From a virus: a stretch of DNA of 64,000 bases. The notes beneath the pieces are model-generated. The model saw only the letters and a program-made list of their open reading frames with translations. It ran no database searches and was not told the DNA's origin. Where the stretch lies: the IMG/VR virus record IMGVR_UViG_3300042934_000980, positions 124,001 to 188,000 of that record. One strand, 5' to 3'. How positions within the stretch are numbered: position 1 is the first letter of the stretch; each line of letters starts with the position of its first letter. Below, piece by piece: positions 44,535 through 52,909 of this stretch. The position numbers and the translations under genes are program-made.

Positions 44535-44996
44535 ATGGCTGATATCAAAGAGAAACCCGACGCGTTCCCATCCGTGCCGTTGATTCAACCTGGATGGAAG
44601 ATCAAAGGCGGTGCGGAGGATGCCGCTGCCAACCTTCAAGCGGTCGCGCTGACCCAGCGTACCGCCCACCTTAAGAAGCAGCAAGATGAAATCAAAAAGT
44701 TGCTACTGGGTGGGATAAAAATTATTGGTCGTCTGGTGAATGAAGATGCACTGGACACCATCGACACCTCCAAGCTTTCCATGGGAGACGGCTACTTTGT
44801 AGACGGTGCAATATTCCTGTGGAACGGCAAAGAGTGGGTCAGTTCGGGCTCGCTTAAAGCGGACCCGGTTGATCTGGCTGAAGGGGTCAGCACTGACCCT
44901 GGCAACATCCTCCGTTTAGGAGAAGATGGTAAGTTGTACGTGTCCTTTGACACTACACGGGATCTTCTTTCGATTTACAATGCCGCTAAGGAGTAA
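44535..44996 (+). CDS. Short fibre protein paralogous to the long fibre N-terminus
   Basis: 153 residues. The N-terminus (VPLIQPGWKIKGGAEDAAAN) and the middle (GYFVDGAIFLWNGKEWVSSGSL) match the start of the 989-residue fibre (GTAYFVSGSLRVWNGEEWTDSGSL). This suggests a shared virion attachment module. It ends IYNAAKE, almost the same as the end of the next protein, IYNAAKA. Probably a short or alternative fibre that carries the attachment domain. Confidence 0.7.
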   Translation: MADIKEKPDAFPSVPLIQPGWKIKGGAEDAAANLQAVALTQRTAHLKKQQDEIKKLLLGGIKIIGRLVNEDALDTIDTSKLSMGDGYFVDGAIFLWNGKEWVSSGSLKADPVDLAEGVSTDPGNILRLGEDGKLYVSFDTTRDLLSIYNAAKE

Positions 44997-45001
44997 GACG
45001 T

Positions 45002-45514
45002 ATGTCACTTGCACTTCAACTGGAAGACTTGGCCGAACAGCTGGGTAAAGATTACAAAACCCTGGTGGGGTCTCAAGGTGATCTGAGCACCCTGCCCACC
45101 GAAGCCAAAGACAACGTGGTCAATGCGATCGCCGAAATCTACAGCCTGCTGGCCGATGCCGGTATCCACATTGACGACACCGCAGGTGCCGGTCAAACAA
45201 ACGTGGTGCTGTCCGCTGACAAAGTGGTGGCGCTGCTGGAAGAAGCCAAGAAGGCTGTCAAAGATGACTTGCTCTCAGGCGCAAGCGAAGCTTATGACAC
45301 CTTCAAAGAGCTGCAAGACCGCTTTGAAGCTGACGAAGAAGGCGCAGCTGCCGTCACAGCTGCCTTGGGTAAGCGTGTGCGGTTTGACGCTCCCCAAACG
45401 TTGACTGCTGAAGAGCAGACCACCGCTCGTAACAACATCGGTGCGGTAGCCGCCGCTGACATCGGCGACACCGAAGTTGACTTGGTAGCCATCTACAACG
45501 CCGCCAAGGCTTAA
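45002..45514 (+). CDS. Fibre-associated helical protein, 170 aa
   Basis: Ala/Glu/Asp-rich helical protein with a trimeric-coiled-coil-like middle (VVALLEEAKKAVKDDLLSG) and the common fibre segment LTAEEQTTARNNIGAVAAAD. It follows the previous gene by 5 bases and shares its C-terminal IYNAAK motif, so the two probably work together. Confidence 0.6.
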   Translation: MSLALQLEDLAEQLGKDYKTLVGSQGDLSTLPTEAKDNVVNAIAEIYSLLADAGIHIDDTAGAGQTNVVLSADKVVALLEEAKKAVKDDLLSGASEAYDTFKELQDRFEADEEGAAAVTAALGKRVRFDAPQTLTAEEQTTARNNIGAVAAADIGDTEVDLVAIYNAAKA

Positions 45515-45528
45515 GCGCTAGGAGCAAG

Positions 45529-45558
45529 GGCCGTGTGCGGTTTGGCACGGCCTCTTTT
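45529..45558 (+). terminator. Terminator in the fibre cassette
   Basis: A stem GGCCGTG / CACGGCC is followed by TCTTTT, 14 bases after the stop at 45514. Confidence 0.7.
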
Positions 45559-45572
45559 AAAAGGAGTAGTGT

Positions 45573-46649
45573 ATGGACCTTGTGGCGAGGGTTGTTGCGT
45601 TTGTTAAAACTGCCGCCGCGGATTTTAAATCGTTGTCTTCAGCGGTTTCATCCAAGGTAGATAAAGTCGAGGGCAAAGGACTCTCTACGGAGGATTACAC
45701 CACCACCGATAAAGGCAAGGTTGCCTCGTTAGGCGACTTGGGTGGTCAGAACTTGTTTTACAACTCAGCCATGCGGTTGAGTACCATCCCAGGCTTGGCA
45801 GACGGCTGGAAGATTGACGTACCCGGAAGCCCCGGTGCCTCAACAGTAACCTTCTCTCTGGTTCCGTCTCCTATGAACTTGGGAGAGAATGCACAGCGGC
45901 TGACTGTCGCGGGGTTGAACACCAGCACCTTGTACCGCTCGTTGATCAATGACCCTTCCTACCAACCCCCTAGGGTGTGCGAGGGGATGAACATCACCGT
46001 CTCCACGCATGTGAAAGGCACGGCTGGACTGGGTCTTCGGATCTACGTGCAGGCCCTCAGTGCAGCAGGAGCGGTCTTGGGTACGGTTAACAGTGCGTTG
46101 TCGGCATTGGACGGTACGGTGCAACGGTTTTCCAAGTCGTACAACAACCTGCCGGTGGGTACAACGCGCATTCAGGTGGTGTATCGGATTTATGGCGGGA
46201 CGACGGTCACAGCGGGGGTGGTGGACTTTACCCGTCCTCAGTTGCAGATTGGGTTGCTCTCTAGCTGGACTGAGGACACCCTCAGCCACATGACCGGTTG
46301 GATCACGTTGCCCTTGCTCAGCGGGTTCAGTGCGGTAGCCAGCCATCCCCCTCAGTACCGCATCGTCAATGATGAAGTGAAGCTTCGTGGTAAAGTGACC
46401 ATGGGGGCTAAAGTGCTGTCTGGCGGTTCTTACCCGTTCGCCACGTTACCTGCTGGGTATCGCCCTGCGGGGATGACCACCGACAGTGAAGTGATGATGG
46501 TCCCTGTGGTGTGCTCCTCCAGCGTCGGTACAGCGTGTCACTGTTCGGTTACCCGCACGGGGACTTGTTCCATTGTGCTGGGTGGTTCGTTGTCTTTGGC
46601 CTCTTCCACCTACGACCTGTCCAACGTTAGCTTCTCAACGACGGCATAA
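45573..46649 (+). CDS. Tail fibre / receptor-binding protein, 358 aa
   Basis: AAGGAG upstream. The N-terminal 60 residues form a trimerising stalk with the common fibre motif SSKVDKVEGKGLSTEDYTT. Residues about 60-240 form a carbohydrate-binding-module-like beta sandwich (GQNLFYNSAMRL..., ending VVDFTRPQLQIG), a pattern frequent in phage receptor-binding proteins. The C-terminal 100 residues are a beta-rich tip with several Cys (CSSSVGTACHCSVTRTGTC). Likely determines host range. Confidence 0.75.
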   Translation: MDLVARVVAFVKTAAADFKSLSSAVSSKVDKVEGKGLSTEDYTTTDKGKVASLGDLGGQNLFYNSAMRLSTIPGLADGWKIDVPGSPGASTVTFSLVPSPMNLGENAQRLTVAGLNTSTLYRSLINDPSYQPPRVCEGMNITVSTHVKGTAGLGLRIYVQALSAAGAVLGTVNSALSALDGTVQRFSKSYNNLPVGTTRIQVVYRIYGGTTVTAGVVDFTRPQLQIGLLSSWTEDTLSHMTGWITLPLLSGFSAVASHPPQYRIVNDEVKLRGKVTMGAKVLSGGSYPFATLPAGYRPAGMTTDSEVMMVPVVCSSSVGTACHCSVTRTGTCSIVLGGSLSLASSTYDLSNVSFSTTA

Positions 46650-46670
46650 CGAAAAAATAAATAGACGTGA

Positions 46671-46709
46671 ATAACCCTACCCAACCCATTACGGGTTGGG
46701 TAGGGTTAT
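46671..46709. terminator. Terminator between convergent genes
   Basis: A long stem (ATAACCCTACCCAACCC / GGGTTGGGTAGGGTTAT) lies between genes ending at 46649 (plus) and 46718 (minus). Confidence 0.85.
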
Positions 46710-46717
46710 AACTGGTG

Positions 46718-46927
46718 TTATTCCATTTCTTCCAGTTTCTCTTCCAATTCTTCAAGCAGCTCTTGGAGAGTTTCAGCTTCAACGCCTTCATCAACCTCAT
46801 CACCAAACCAACCCACCCAAATCCCGTTTTGGACGTCGTAGTTCAGTGTGAGGTCAAGTTGGTCGATGTCGCACAGGTCTTGGAGTCGCGAGATCCGCTC
46901 TTCCAAGGTAACGTCGATAACTGGCAT
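46718..46927 (-). CDS. Small acidic protein, 69 aa
   Basis: Very acidic, with a C-terminal Glu/Leu helix (TLQELLEELEEKLEEME). The N-terminal half holds LDLTLNYDVQNGIWVGWFG. Such small acidic phage proteins often mimic nucleic acid or bind host enzymes, but that is speculation here. It is the last gene of the 46.7-50.6 kb leftward group. Confidence 0.55.
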   Translation of the reverse strand: MPVIDVTLEERISRLQDLCDIDQLDLTLNYDVQNGIWVGWFGDEVDEGVEAETLQELLEELEEKLEEME

Positions 46928-46950
46928 GGTACAGCCCTCGCGATCAGTGA

Positions 46951-47823
46951 TTAACGCGAAGGGGTCAGTTGCACGACGTCTTCAGACACCGTAGTACCCG
47001 CCAACTCGTCCACCGTGGTGCCGGCCAGGGCTTTCTCAAGCAGCGAGATTTGCTGGGCGCGTTCACGGAAGTTCATGTCAGCAGGGCTGCGCGGGGTGGC
47101 GCGGCGGTCACGGCGTTCGTTGCGTTCGATCACACGCAGCGTCTTGTTGATCTGCGCTTTGGGGTACACGTTCAGGTCATACCCGTACACGTAACCACCA
47201 ACACTGATCATGGCGTCTTGAGGCGCGTCAGGATCGAAGTAAATCCGGCAGGGCATGTCTTCACCCTCAGCGCTGCGAATCGTCGTGACGAGTTCTACAG
47301 GGTCTGGGAAGACTGCTTGCATGATCTTCTCGAAGAAGCTTGTGATGATCATGGCCGTCTTGATGTAGATCCGAGGACCTTTGATCAAGTTGTTGTACAA
47401 CAGTTCCAACACCGCTTCACGCATGTTGGTCGAAGCTTCGGGGACGTAAAACGCGAAAGATACATTGCCCCGGACCACGACGTAGTGCGTACGCTGTGTG
47501 CAACCGATGGCGACAAAGCGGAAGTTACCGTTGTCGCCGACGATCATGTTGTACGAAATGATCGGGCCTTCCAGAAACACTTTAACCGCAGGACCAGGTC
47601 CCTCGGGGTTCAGCTTGGGCTTACCGGTGTGGGAAAGAACTTCCAGCACACGTTCCTGGGTTGAATCGATAAACGCCTGATCCAACCCCAAGTCGGTGAT
47701 CAATACACCGCCGTTCCCTTCTTCAACGCGGTTGCTGGCTTCCAGCACCACTCTTAACGGACTTTGTGAAAACTTGGGAAGACGATCGTTAAGCTCGTTG
47801 AGATTACTCGACACTGAACTCAT
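46951..47823 (-). CDS. Unknown protein, 290 aa
   Basis: An alpha/beta protein with beta segments (NMIVGDNGNFRFVAIGC, THYVVVRGNVSFAFYVPE) and a basic region IERNERRDRRATPRSP (about residues 231-248) followed by a helical tail. No enzyme signature is recognised. It lies 24 bases upstream of the small acidic gene. Confidence 0.55.
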   Translation of the reverse strand: MSSVSSNLNELNDRLPKFSQSPLRVVLEASNRVEEGNGGVLITDLGLDQAFIDSTQERVLEVLSHTGKPKLNPEGPGPAVKVFLEGPIISYNMIVGDNGNFRFVAIGCTQRTHYVVVRGNVSFAFYVPEASTNMREAVLELLYNNLIKGPRIYIKTAMIITSFFEKIMQAVFPDPVELVTTIRSAEGEDMPCRIYFDPDAPQDAMISVGGYVYGYDLNVYPKAQINKTLRVIERNERRDRRATPRSPADMNFRERAQQISLLEKALAGTTVDELAGTTVSEDVVQLTPSR

Positions 47824-47848
47824 AAATACTCCTTGTTGTACTGCTGGT

Positions 47849-48388
47849 TTATTTCAACCTTCTAATGTGGATGTCTTGTGGACCAACACTCTCAAGTGGA
47901 AGGGAACTGTCATTAAACGGATGCGTCATCCGGGTAGGCGATCTGTTAGTGTTCCTAACTTGGATGATCCCCACCATCCTCATCTCTACCGGATCAAGTA
48001 TTCGCCACTCACCTGTCACGTGAGCATCCCACACCAGTCTTTCATTGGTTAGGACCTGGGGCGAAACAATCCGTTCTTTGCCAGTCAACTTCGGTCGGTA
48101 CACATAGAAATTAAGATAAGGTACTTTACCGACCTCAAAAAATTTCGCGACGTTTGGAAATACCCCAAGAAAGCATCCTTCCAACGTTGGGGCTACACAG
48201 ACCGCTTGCATCGGTGGTTCCGGGTACGCCCAAGTGGAATCTTCCTGTTCACCTGGTGTATCGAAGCCTGCCTGCTCACCCGGGGTCCACAGACCTTCAA
48301 GTGCGCCGTTAAGGCTTAAGTGAAATAAATCCCCGAAACTCCATTCAGTCTTGGGGACAACCAGCTTTTTAACGTTGACCTTTGCCAT
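47849..48388 (-). CDS. Unknown protein, 179 aa
   Basis: A beta-rich protein with many Pro, Trp and Glu (WTPGEQAGFDTPGEQEDSTW contains a GEQ-type internal repeat) and a basic C-terminal tail. It overlaps the end of a 47-codon gene by 20 bases. Function not recognised. Confidence 0.55.
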   Translation of the reverse strand: MAKVNVKKLVVPKTEWSFGDLFHLSLNGALEGLWTPGEQAGFDTPGEQEDSTWAYPEPPMQAVCVAPTLEGCFLGVFPNVAKFFEVGKVPYLNFYVYRPKLTGKERIVSPQVLTNERLVWDAHVTGEWRILDPVEMRMVGIIQVRNTNRSPTRMTHPFNDSSLPLESVGPQDIHIRRLK

Positions 48389-48512
48389 CCTTTACCTGTT
48401 TGCCTTTCGCAGCTGCACGGACACTGCGATAGATGTTTTCGATCCGCTTACGCTCCTCAGGTTTCATGGGAGGATGAAGCAACCCGATATAATCAATCGT
48501 TCGCCCCATCAT
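48369..48512 (-). CDS. Small basic protein, 47 aa
   Basis: A short gene filling the gap between two leftward genes. ATGATG at 48512-48507 overlaps the TGA of the upstream gene, and its own TAA lies 20 bases inside the next gene. The product is Lys/Arg-rich in its C-terminal half (PEERKRIENIYRSVRAAAKG). Tight overlaps on both sides support a real operon member. Confidence 0.55.
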   Translation of the reverse strand: MMGRTIDYIGLLHPPMKPEERKRIENIYRSVRAAAKGKQVKDGKGQR

Positions 48513-48814
48513 ACCCGTGCCCGCGCTAAACGCTGCAAATCGCGCATCAAGCGATCAACGTCCTTTTCTAGGTTGTAGATACGGGCAGGCTTTACCATGT
48601 CAAGCGCTACCATCGACGCCCCACGCGAAGTATTGACGTACATCATCTCCATCTCCCCAGGGCGATGTCCGCCAAAGGTTTCAGGTTTGCTGTTCACGTC
48701 GGTCACTGCGCGACCACCCACCAACAGGCGGTTGTGTTCCAGAGTGATGGAGTGATCTGACGTGACTCGGTGAGAACCGAGCATCGCCAACCCCAGTAGG
48801 TTCTTTAGCTTCAT
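48509..48814 (-). CDS. Unknown protein, 101 aa
   Basis: Its start overlaps the stop of the upstream gene (ATGA). The middle is beta-like (NRLLVGGRAVTDVNSKPETF) and the C-terminus is an Arg/Leu helix (LEKDVDRLMRDLQRLARARV). The N-terminus is mildly hydrophobic but not a convincing signal peptide. Function unknown. Confidence 0.55.
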   Translation of the reverse strand: MKLKNLLGLAMLGSHRVTSDHSITLEHNRLLVGGRAVTDVNSKPETFGGHRPGEMEMMYVNTSRGASMVALDMVKPARIYNLEKDVDRLMRDLQRLARARV

Positions 48815-49446
48815 GATTTATGACTCGGTCGGGTAGATAGGTTGGGTAGGTTCTTTCTAACCCAATCCTGAACGTCAGAGTTATCGGACTCACTGACCGT
48901 GTGGGTGATGTGCTTACAAAGACGATCCGTCACCAAATCGTCAAGCACCGAGGGGGCTTCCTGCTTGTGCCATGTCCCCCAGTGCAGAGTTCCCTGGGCG
49001 TTTGCCAGCGCCTGTTGAATGTGCTCCTTAGACGGCATCAGACGGTCGGCGTACTTCTTATCCTCATAACCACCTTTACCCACGCACCAGACCGCTGCAC
49101 CCGCTACCACCAGCGTTCCGCCTGCAGTGCAAGTAAGCGCCGGGATACGCCGCTTAGGGTGTGGGGCCATCTTGAACATGCTGACGTACGGCCAATTGCT
49201 GACATAGTCGGCTGGATTGGAAATATACCCCACGTTTGAGGGAATACGAAACTCCCGGTGGCTCAGCAAGTCATGGTCTTTGTACTCTTGGCGACCTACT
49301 TGTTGGATGAATGCCGGGGCGTTATAGAGGAGGTACTCCACCCCGTTAAACGTCTGTATGTGTCGGTGACGGCTGTACTGCTCGTCTTCTTGGACCTTAA
49401 GAGACAGAGGCGTACGCCCAACTAACACAAGAGGAAGCTTTTCCAT
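48811..49446 (-). CDS. Unknown protein with one possible membrane helix, 211 aa
   Basis: Soluble N-terminal part with many aromatic residues. A hydrophobic Ala/Gly/Val segment follows at about residues 103-122 (ALTCTAGGTLVVAGAAVWCVG), then a charged C-terminus. It could be a membrane-anchored or a compact soluble protein. It is translationally coupled to the next gene by a 4-base overlap and lies 3 bases after the upstream gene. Confidence 0.55.
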   Translation of the reverse strand: MEKLPLVLVGRTPLSLKVQEDEQYSRHRHIQTFNGVEYLLYNAPAFIQQVGRQEYKDHDLLSHREFRIPSNVGYISNPADYVSNWPYVSMFKMAPHPKRRIPALTCTAGGTLVVAGAAVWCVGKGGYEDKKYADRLMPSKEHIQQALANAQGTLHWGTWHKQEAPSVLDDLVTDRLCKHITHTVSESDNSDVQDWVRKNLPNLSTRPSHKS

Positions 49447-49449
49447 GGT

Positions 49450-49875
49450 TCACCCAAAGATGGCGTTGAGGTTTTGGACGACCTTTTTCAGTTGTTCGTA
49501 GTTCTCGTCCGTTTCAGGCAGATCCATGTAGCACAGCCCGATTTCCTTGGCTGCGGCAAACATCTGCTCACGACTGCCGGTCAGCAGCATGACCTTAAGC
49601 ATCTGGTCATGAGTGGCCTTGTCGTCAATGCGAATAAACGCCACTTCGTTACTCACAGGTGGCGACAGCGGCCGCCCATTGATCGTGTCGCTCAAAGCGC
49701 TGTCAATCCACTTGCTGTAGTACGGGTACTGCTTGCGGATGGGACCCAGGTAGCATTCGTCCAGATCGGCAATGGCTTTGCCCACCACACACGCTTCATC
49801 TTCAAGCCCTTTGACCGACTGGCTGAACGAATCGCAGGCAGCCTTGGTTTTTTCAAACAACTCTTGTTCCATCAC
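49450..49875 (-). CDS. Unknown protein, 141 aa
   Basis: Helical acidic protein (SVKGLEDEACVVGKAIADLDE; KKVVQNLNAIFG at the end). An inverted repeat with 10-base arms lies 22 bases upstream of the start and may act as operator or terminator. First gene of the 48.4-49.9 kb overlapping series. Confidence 0.55.
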   Translation of the reverse strand: MMEQELFEKTKAACDSFSQSVKGLEDEACVVGKAIADLDECYLGPIRKQYPYYSKWIDSALSDTINGRPLSPPVSNEVAFIRIDDKATHDQMLKVMLLTGSREQMFAAAKEIGLCYMDLPETDENYEQLKKVVQNLNAIFG

Positions 49876-49896
49876 AAACCCCTAATTACGTCTTTT

Positions 49897-49931
49897 AAAC
49901 TGATAGCATATTGTCAGTATACTATCAGTTT
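49897..49931. repeat. Inverted repeat, possible operator
   Basis: Perfect 10-base arms (AAACTGATAG and CTATCAGTTT) separated by a 15-base A/T-rich spacer with TATACT. It occupies most of the 64-base gap between two leftward genes. Confidence 0.6.
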
Positions 49932-49939
49932 TCTAGTAC

Positions 49940-50560
49940 TTAAAACTCAACCGGCACCCGGACCTTGGTCAGGATCCCGATGGTGTTGAGTAAAGGCGTG
50001 CTGATCCCCATGTACTGGGTATCCTGCCCATGGCGACTGGGGTAGGTGACACTGATATAGCCCGGTGGGGTGTGGTCGCAGACTTCCAAGCTCAGCGAAC
50101 AGGGTTTGCCGTCTATCATGCCGTTGATCACTTTGCGGTATTCCCCGTACCGCTCGTAATCCAAGGCAAAGATGAAGAACCTCGCCAGAGCGCGGAAGAG
50201 CTGCGAAGACTTGGGTTGGCGGTCAAACACCAGATGCTCGTACAAAAGCCGCCAGCCCTCTTCATAGCCCCTTACAGCACCCTCTGCGGTGTAGATATAA
50301 CGCTTACCGTTACAGTGCCAGTAGTAACGCGTCTGCGCCTCATCGCTGATGGTGATCAGCATGTCATCATTCAGATGCGTTACCGAGTAGAACTTCACCG
50401 CGCCCTTAAGCGCGTGGCGAATGCGCATGATCTTTTTGGCGTTACGGCGCTGCGGCATAGCCGAGGTAGGGCAACCCGTCACACTGTCCACATTTAACTG
50501 GGTGCCCACATTGCCGTAGTCAGGGAAGACCCCAACGTGCGAATAGGTTTTCTTAAGCAT
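49940..50560 (-). CDS. Unknown protein, 206 aa
   Basis: GGAGGGG precedes the ATG closely. Basic N-terminal third (QRRNAKKIMRIRHALKGAVK), then mixed alpha/beta with HCNGKRYIYTAEG and a Tyr/Phe-rich helix (FRALARFFIFALDYERYGEY). No family is recognised. It lies 14 bases downstream of the membrane protein with fibre-like modules. Confidence 0.55.
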   Translation of the reverse strand: MLKKTYSHVGVFPDYGNVGTQLNVDSVTGCPTSAMPQRRNAKKIMRIRHALKGAVKFYSVTHLNDDMLITISDEAQTRYYWHCNGKRYIYTAEGAVRGYEEGWRLLYEHLVFDRQPKSSQLFRALARFFIFALDYERYGEYRKVINGMIDGKPCSLSLEVCDHTPPGYISVTYPSRHGQDTQYMGISTPLLNTIGILTKVRVPVEF

Positions 50561-50574
50561 AGCCCCTCCGAGGG

Positions 50575-51927
50575 TTACTTGATAATATCGAGCACCGGTT
50601 GCTTAAGCTCGGTGCTGTCCAGCTCACGTTGGATCGGGTTACAGAACCCGTCACTGGTGGCCACGATCAGTTCTTTGTCGGTCTGAAACAGGTAGATGTC
50701 AGCATCTTTAAGGATCATGATGCCTTTCTCCCCCATCCCGGCTTTATTCTGCCAGTAGGTTTTATTGCCTTTAAGCCCGACCACGGTGATCTTGTCGCCG
50801 TTGACGTTCATGACCGTGTCGACCAGCACCTTGTTCTCATCAACTAAGCGAAACCCAAACAAGGTTTTGTAAGGATAACTGAAGGTTCGCTTACCGCTGA
50901 TGGTCAAGTTGCCTTTGGACACTTTACAGCTGCGCTCATCGGTGTAACGCCCGGTGGTAATGCTGGACATCACATACAGATAAGCCCCGTACACCAAACC
51001 GCCGATGATCACCGCAAACAACAACCGCCACAGCACACCGGCTATCAAGCGGTTACGCTTAAGACGCTTGTTCTCTTTACGGGTTTCCAGCAACATCCGA
51101 GCCAACGAGCCTTTGTCGTGCCAGTCATCGTCACAGGCCAGGTTCAGGCGTTCGTCGTGTTCCGGTTCCAGCTGGCGGAACTTGCTGGGCGTGTGCAAGT
51201 CCATCCAGATGCCCGGTGGTGACAGCACCCACATGCTGTCGCGCCAAGCATAGGCGTCATACATGTCAAGGGTGTTGGGATCTGGAAGTTCTTTGTCGTT
51301 AGGCCAAGGACCCAAGACGCGCAAACCAGGAAGTGCGGAATTGGATTGTTCAGGGGCGGTGGGGTTGACGGTTTCACGGGTAGCCGCCTTCAGCAACCCA
51401 TTAAGCACCCCGTTCTTCTTCTCCCACTCTTCGCGTGTCCCTTCAAACCCAGAGTCCTGTGCCCGCTCCCACAGCTGGCATTCAACGCTTGGCACAGGAC
51501 TGCCCAAACGAACAGTCCAACCTTGTTTGGTTTTGCTTTGCAGTTCGCCGCGCCACAGCATTCCTGCACCCAATGGAATGGTATCATCCTCAGGCAGCTC
51601 TTCTTCGGTAGGCCATACCCCCAAGTACTTGTCAGGTATGGTCACCCAACCATGGGTAGTCAGAATTTCCTGGCCTTCACCAGTTTCAACGATTTGACCG
51701 ACAACCGAGTGGTAGGTGGTCAAGTCACCTTTAAGTGTCCAGTAAGGGGTAAGAAGCCCTGCAATAGATTGCAGCTCAACCACCCACAACTCATTACCCG
51801 CTACAGCAGCCGCGCCAATTTCACACACTTTTGCGTCGGGTAAAGGCTCGCCCGGTTCGAGAAAAAGTGACACCTCCCAAGAACTGTCCCCGATGGTAAT
51901 GGTCTTTAACTTCTCTTTGTCAACCAT
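50575..51927 (-). CDS. Membrane-anchored protein with tail-fibre-like modules, 450 aa
   Basis: The ATG at 51927 (MVDKEKLKTI) follows AAGGA by 11 bases. The N-terminal part repeats a module also seen in the long tail fibre: LGVWPTEEELP (102-112) and LGPWPNDKELP (205-215), the second followed by DAYAWRDSMWV as the fibre has GDAYIWK. CQLWERAQDSGFEGTREEW (150-168) resembles the fibre motif YELAQDIDGFQGTKAQW. A basic stretch (KENKRLKRNR) is followed by one transmembrane helix (about 294-320) and a C-terminal beta-rich domain of 130 residues, probably periplasmic. It is not organised like a virion fibre. It could present fibre-like modules inside the cell or block receptor or fibre assembly, but this is inference. 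Confidence 0.65.
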   Translation of the reverse strand: MVDKEKLKTITIGDSSWEVSLFLEPGEPLPDAKVCEIGAAAVAGNELWVVELQSIAGLLTPYWTLKGDLTTYHSVVGQIVETGEGQEILTTHGWVTIPDKYLGVWPTEEELPEDDTIPLGAGMLWRGELQSKTKQGWTVRLGSPVPSVECQLWERAQDSGFEGTREEWEKKNGVLNGLLKAATRETVNPTAPEQSNSALPGLRVLGPWPNDKELPDPNTLDMYDAYAWRDSMWVLSPPGIWMDLHTPSKFRQLEPEHDERLNLACDDDWHDKGSLARMLLETRKENKRLKRNRLIAGVLWRLLFAVIIGGLVYGAYLYVMSSITTGRYTDERSCKVSKGNLTISGKRTFSYPYKTLFGFRLVDENKVLVDTVMNVNGDKITVVGLKGNKTYWQNKAGMGEKGIMILKDADIYLFQTDKELIVATSDGFCNPIQRELDSTELKQPVLDIIK

Positions 51928-51962
51928 AGTGTAATTTGTCCTTAAACAAAAAGAAAGCAACC

Positions 51963-51999
51963 CCAATACGCCATTAGGGGTTACCTAATGGCGTATTGG
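51963..51999 (-). terminator. Terminator after the 52.0-52.6 kb gene
   Basis: A 14-base perfect stem (CCAATACGCCATTA and complement) lies 7 bases after the leftward stop at 52006. Read leftward it is followed by a mixed T/C tract (TTGCTTTC). Confidence 0.8.
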
Positions 52000-52005
52000 A
52001 AGTTG

Positions 52006-52575
52006 TTAGTGGAGAGACTCTAACCGAGTCAAATGGAAGGGGACCATCGTCGTGGTCTTGTCCTTCAGGTTGGCAAATACCAACACACCAAATTCAGGGT
52101 GCGGGGTGTGCCGGTTCAACGTCATCTGCATCGGGATGGAATCCATCACAAACATTACACTTTCCCGGCGCAGATGTTTCATCAGCAACGCAATGTTGCC
52201 CAGGTACCCGTGGTCGAAGAACTCTTGGATCGACGCCATGGTTTCCGGACCGACACTGCAGCCCCACTGGGTTTTGTCGTGCGAGCGACTGGCAAAGTCG
52301 TTGAAGACGTTCACAGCCTGACTGCCAGTCTTGGCAACATCGGGGCTGTTAAGCAGGCGGTCCTTGGGGAAGTTGTTGGTTTTGATCATCTCGTCCAGAT
52401 GGTCAACAGCGTAGACAAATTCTTCCAGAACGGTTTCTTGCAAGGGCGTTTGTTTGAACTCTCGTACAAGTTCAGGGTTCAAGGTGCGGGTAACTTCCTC
52501 GAACGTTAATACCGGTTCTGCTTCAAGTACGAGTGGGTTCAATGCATCGCCAACCTCCGCGAGTAGTGCATTCAT
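52006..52575 (-). CDS. Unknown early-type protein, 189 aa
   Basis: Acidic, helical N-terminus (LAEVGDALNPLVLEAEPVLT) and a compact alpha/beta C-terminal half. No motif is recognised. An exact early-type promoter lies about 100 bases upstream, so early expression is expected. The transcript would end at the adjacent strong terminator, making this a single-gene early unit. Confidence 0.6.
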   Translation of the reverse strand: MNALLAEVGDALNPLVLEAEPVLTFEEVTRTLNPELVREFKQTPLQETVLEEFVYAVDHLDEMIKTNNFPKDRLLNSPDVAKTGSQAVNVFNDFASRSHDKTQWGCSVGPETMASIQEFFDHGYLGNIALLMKHLRRESVMFVMDSIPMQMTLNRHTPHPEFGVLVFANLKDKTTTMVPFHLTRLESLH

Positions 52576-52673
52576 GGTACGTGTATCCTGTTATAAGAGC
52601 GGTGGAGTTGCTATAAGTACATGTTTGAGTTATTTAAAGTTAGAAGGTCTAGAAGAGGTCTTGACACAGTGTA

Positions 52674-52687
52674 GTAATATAGGTTTC
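52674..52687 (-). promoter_or_regulatory. Early-type promoter
   Basis: Leftward TCTGAAACCTATATTAC, identical over 17 bases to the copy upstream of the chaperonin gene. It is flanked by GAGGTCTTG (52655-52663) and CAAGACCTC (52696-52704). Confidence 0.8.
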
Positions 52688-52726
52688 AGATTGGCCAAGA
52701 CCTCCCCTTATTAGGACGTCTTTACC

Positions 52727-52909
52727 TTAACGCATGATCCCTGCATACCCTACATACGCCAACGACACACCTACCACCATGACTGCGGTAATCAACAGGT
52801 TCTTCCAACGACGTTTGCGGATCTGGACCTCCAGTACATCTGCCATGGCGATCTGGTCCAGTGAGGACATGTCGTATTTTGGGAGGTGACTATGAGTACG
52901 ATCGGACAT
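52727..52909 (-). CDS. Small membrane protein, 60 aa
   Basis: The ATG at 52909 (MSDRTHSHLP) follows TAGGAG. A soluble acidic and basic N-terminal half ending in RKRRWKN precedes one hydrophobic helix (about residues 38-57; LLITAVMVVGVSLAYVGYAG). A tail-anchored inner-membrane protein with N-terminus in the cytoplasm by the positive-inside rule. Confidence 0.65.
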   Translation of the reverse strand: MSDRTHSHLPKYDMSSLDQIAMADVLEVQIRKRRWKNLLITAVMVVGVSLAYVGYAGIMR

